From Neoarius graeffei (taxonomy: Eukaryota; Chordata; Actinopteri; Siluriformes; Ariidae), in the NCBI RefSeq assembly GCF_027579695.1, contig NC_083587.1, positions 53,444,521 through 53,508,520 of the forward strand: a stretch of DNA of 64,000 nucleotides, written 5' to 3'. The notes below the pieces were generated by a model. The model did no database searches. It was not told where the DNA came from and worked only from the letters and a program-made list of their open reading frames with translations. Below, in pieces: positions 62,863 through 64,000 of this stretch. Numbering within the stretch: position 1 is the stretch's first letter; every line of letters starts with the position of its first letter. The position numbers and the translations under genes are program-made.

Positions 62863-63718
62863 TTGCACCATTACACAATAAATATTCACAGTGAAAATAT
62901 TTTGTAAGCGCGTTTCATGAACCAAGTTGTAGGATTTGTTGACAACTTGCATCGAGTTCGTTACACTTCTACCCGGCGTGAAGCACTCACAGTCATGTGG
63001 TTGTGACGTCATCGTAAACAAATCCGTTCTACTCATCCAGACGACTTCGCAACGGCAACGTTGCCAGATCTTTCCACTCTGGAACCCGTTCTCAAAAAGA
63101 CTGCGTTTTGGGCACCCAAAACGCCGGTGCCGTGTGGACGCCAGGCCTAAACGATAAGCAATTGTATCGGAGTCACCTGAATCCGTTGCCGTGTGGACAG
63201 GGCCTTAGTTTCTCGGTCGTTAGCTTGTGCTACTTGCTCTCAATAGCTCTGGCTTGACTGCTTTATTAGCATTCGCTAACGCTACTGATGAACGACTCGT
63301 GGTTAAGCTCACGTTGGCCTTCGAGAAGGCCTAGGGTGATCAATTTTAGTCCCTCCCACTATAAATAAAAATCTGATTGGTTAATTCATCTGTCGCTTCC
63401 TACATAAACATACACTGCCATGGCCTTCTGTCCCGGCAATGAAGTCCTAACCAATGAGTGAGCCAGCTCGAAACTCTTCTCAGCCTAGACACAACAAACA
63501 AAAATATTTCATTGGATAACTCGATTTAAATTTTTTTGAGGACAGTAACCCTTTCATTTCTGAAGCAAATTTGATAGAAAATAAGGCCAAATTAGAATTA
63601 GAAGAAAATAATTATTATGAAATTATGAAAGAATGAAAGAAATTAAATATAACATTTGAAATACTGATATGTTTGGGCCTCCTCTGAAGGCCTAGAAGGC
63701 CCTGACAGTTCTCCTCTG

Positions 63719-64000
63719 CCCTACATCATTGAGCTTGAAAGTAATACAGCCAAAGACACAACCCCAAATGGCACAGAGCCGAAAGCATAATAACAGAGAA
63801 GCTTTTGCCATTCAACCTGTCTTTGAGGCAGATAGCTCTCGATAACAATAAAAAGAGATGCAGAATCATGTGGACAGCTTGTAGACTATAAAACAGTAAA
63901 ATAAATAAGTGTTGCCAGGCAAAACAAACCTCGCCCGGTAGCACTTATGATGAATATGAAAGAAGATATCGCAAAAAAAGTAGGTACCCTATGGGTACTT
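63719..64000. other. window end, no feature
   Basis: Unassigned AT-rich sequence; no further exon recognised. Confidence 0.5.

Larger units (their letters stand above)
61536..63203 (-). mobile_element. TIR element X, copy 2 (middle layer)
   Basis: Ends ctacatccacacgacaacgg and cgttgccgtgtggacagggc. CTT on both sides matches a 3-bp target duplication when compared with the empty site in the copy at 35316. Contains (CT)n at 62815-62859, a THAP-like exon and an inserted Harbinger. Confidence 0.78.
61302..63718. mobile_element. hAT-type non-autonomous element, second family, copy 2 (outer layer)
   Basis: 8-bp flanks tcctacat / ccctacat. Ends cagtggcgaaccgctac and cctgacagttctcctctg. Matches 35316-36502 apart from the inserted element X. 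Confidence 0.78.

Overview
The window is vertebrate nuclear DNA, almost certainly from a ray-finned fish. Its genes are split into short exons with GT/AG borders, and the introns are packed with fish-type repeats: V-SINE/mermaid-like tRNA-derived SINEs, Tc1/mariner, hAT, PIF/Harbinger and TTAA-target elements. The species cannot be fixed from sequence alone; the repeat mix would suit an otophysan fish such as a catfish, but that is inference.

Two host genes lie in tandem on the + strand. Positions 1-16574 hold the 3' part of brd9 (11 exons, 402 codons, from the end of the bromodomain to the stop). BRD9 reads acetyl-lysine in the non-canonical BAF chromatin remodeller. Positions 35027-60394 hold most of zdhhc11 (8 exons modelled, 341 codons, first coding exon not found), a four-pass DHHC-type protein S-acyltransferase. 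As I recall, human BRD9 and ZDHHC11 are also neighbours in this order on 5p15.33, so the pair looks like conserved microsynteny. The two proteins have no known joint pathway.

Nearly everything else is mobile DNA. About 30 V-SINE copies or pieces (roughly 10 kb) lie on both strands, most with visible target-site duplications. brd9 introns (1-16.5 kb) hold a duplicated SINE block, two TTAA-flanked elements (one palindromic, one with a THAP exon), a mariner relic with three SINEs, several palindromic elements and MITEs, and two LTRs arranged head to head. The intergenic stretch (16.7-35 kb) holds hAT elements, broken Tc1 and hAT transposase genes, a palindromic element nested between two SINEs, and a solo LTR. 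zdhhc11 introns (35.2-60.3 kb) hold three near-complete Tc1-type elements with broken transposases, a complete-ended hAT with an exact 8-bp target duplication, and a U6 snRNA relic. Downstream (60.4-64 kb) lies a three-layer nest of hAT, TIR element and Harbinger.

Most notable observations: a Tc1 element sits exactly on the +2/+3 TA of a zdhhc11 splice donor; two LTRs face each other around a primer-binding site; the same mariner/SINE junction occurs at two loci; and nested insertions allow relative dating. I see no CRISPR, operon or prokaryotic feature. All coordinates were read by eye and may be off by a few bases at repeat edges.
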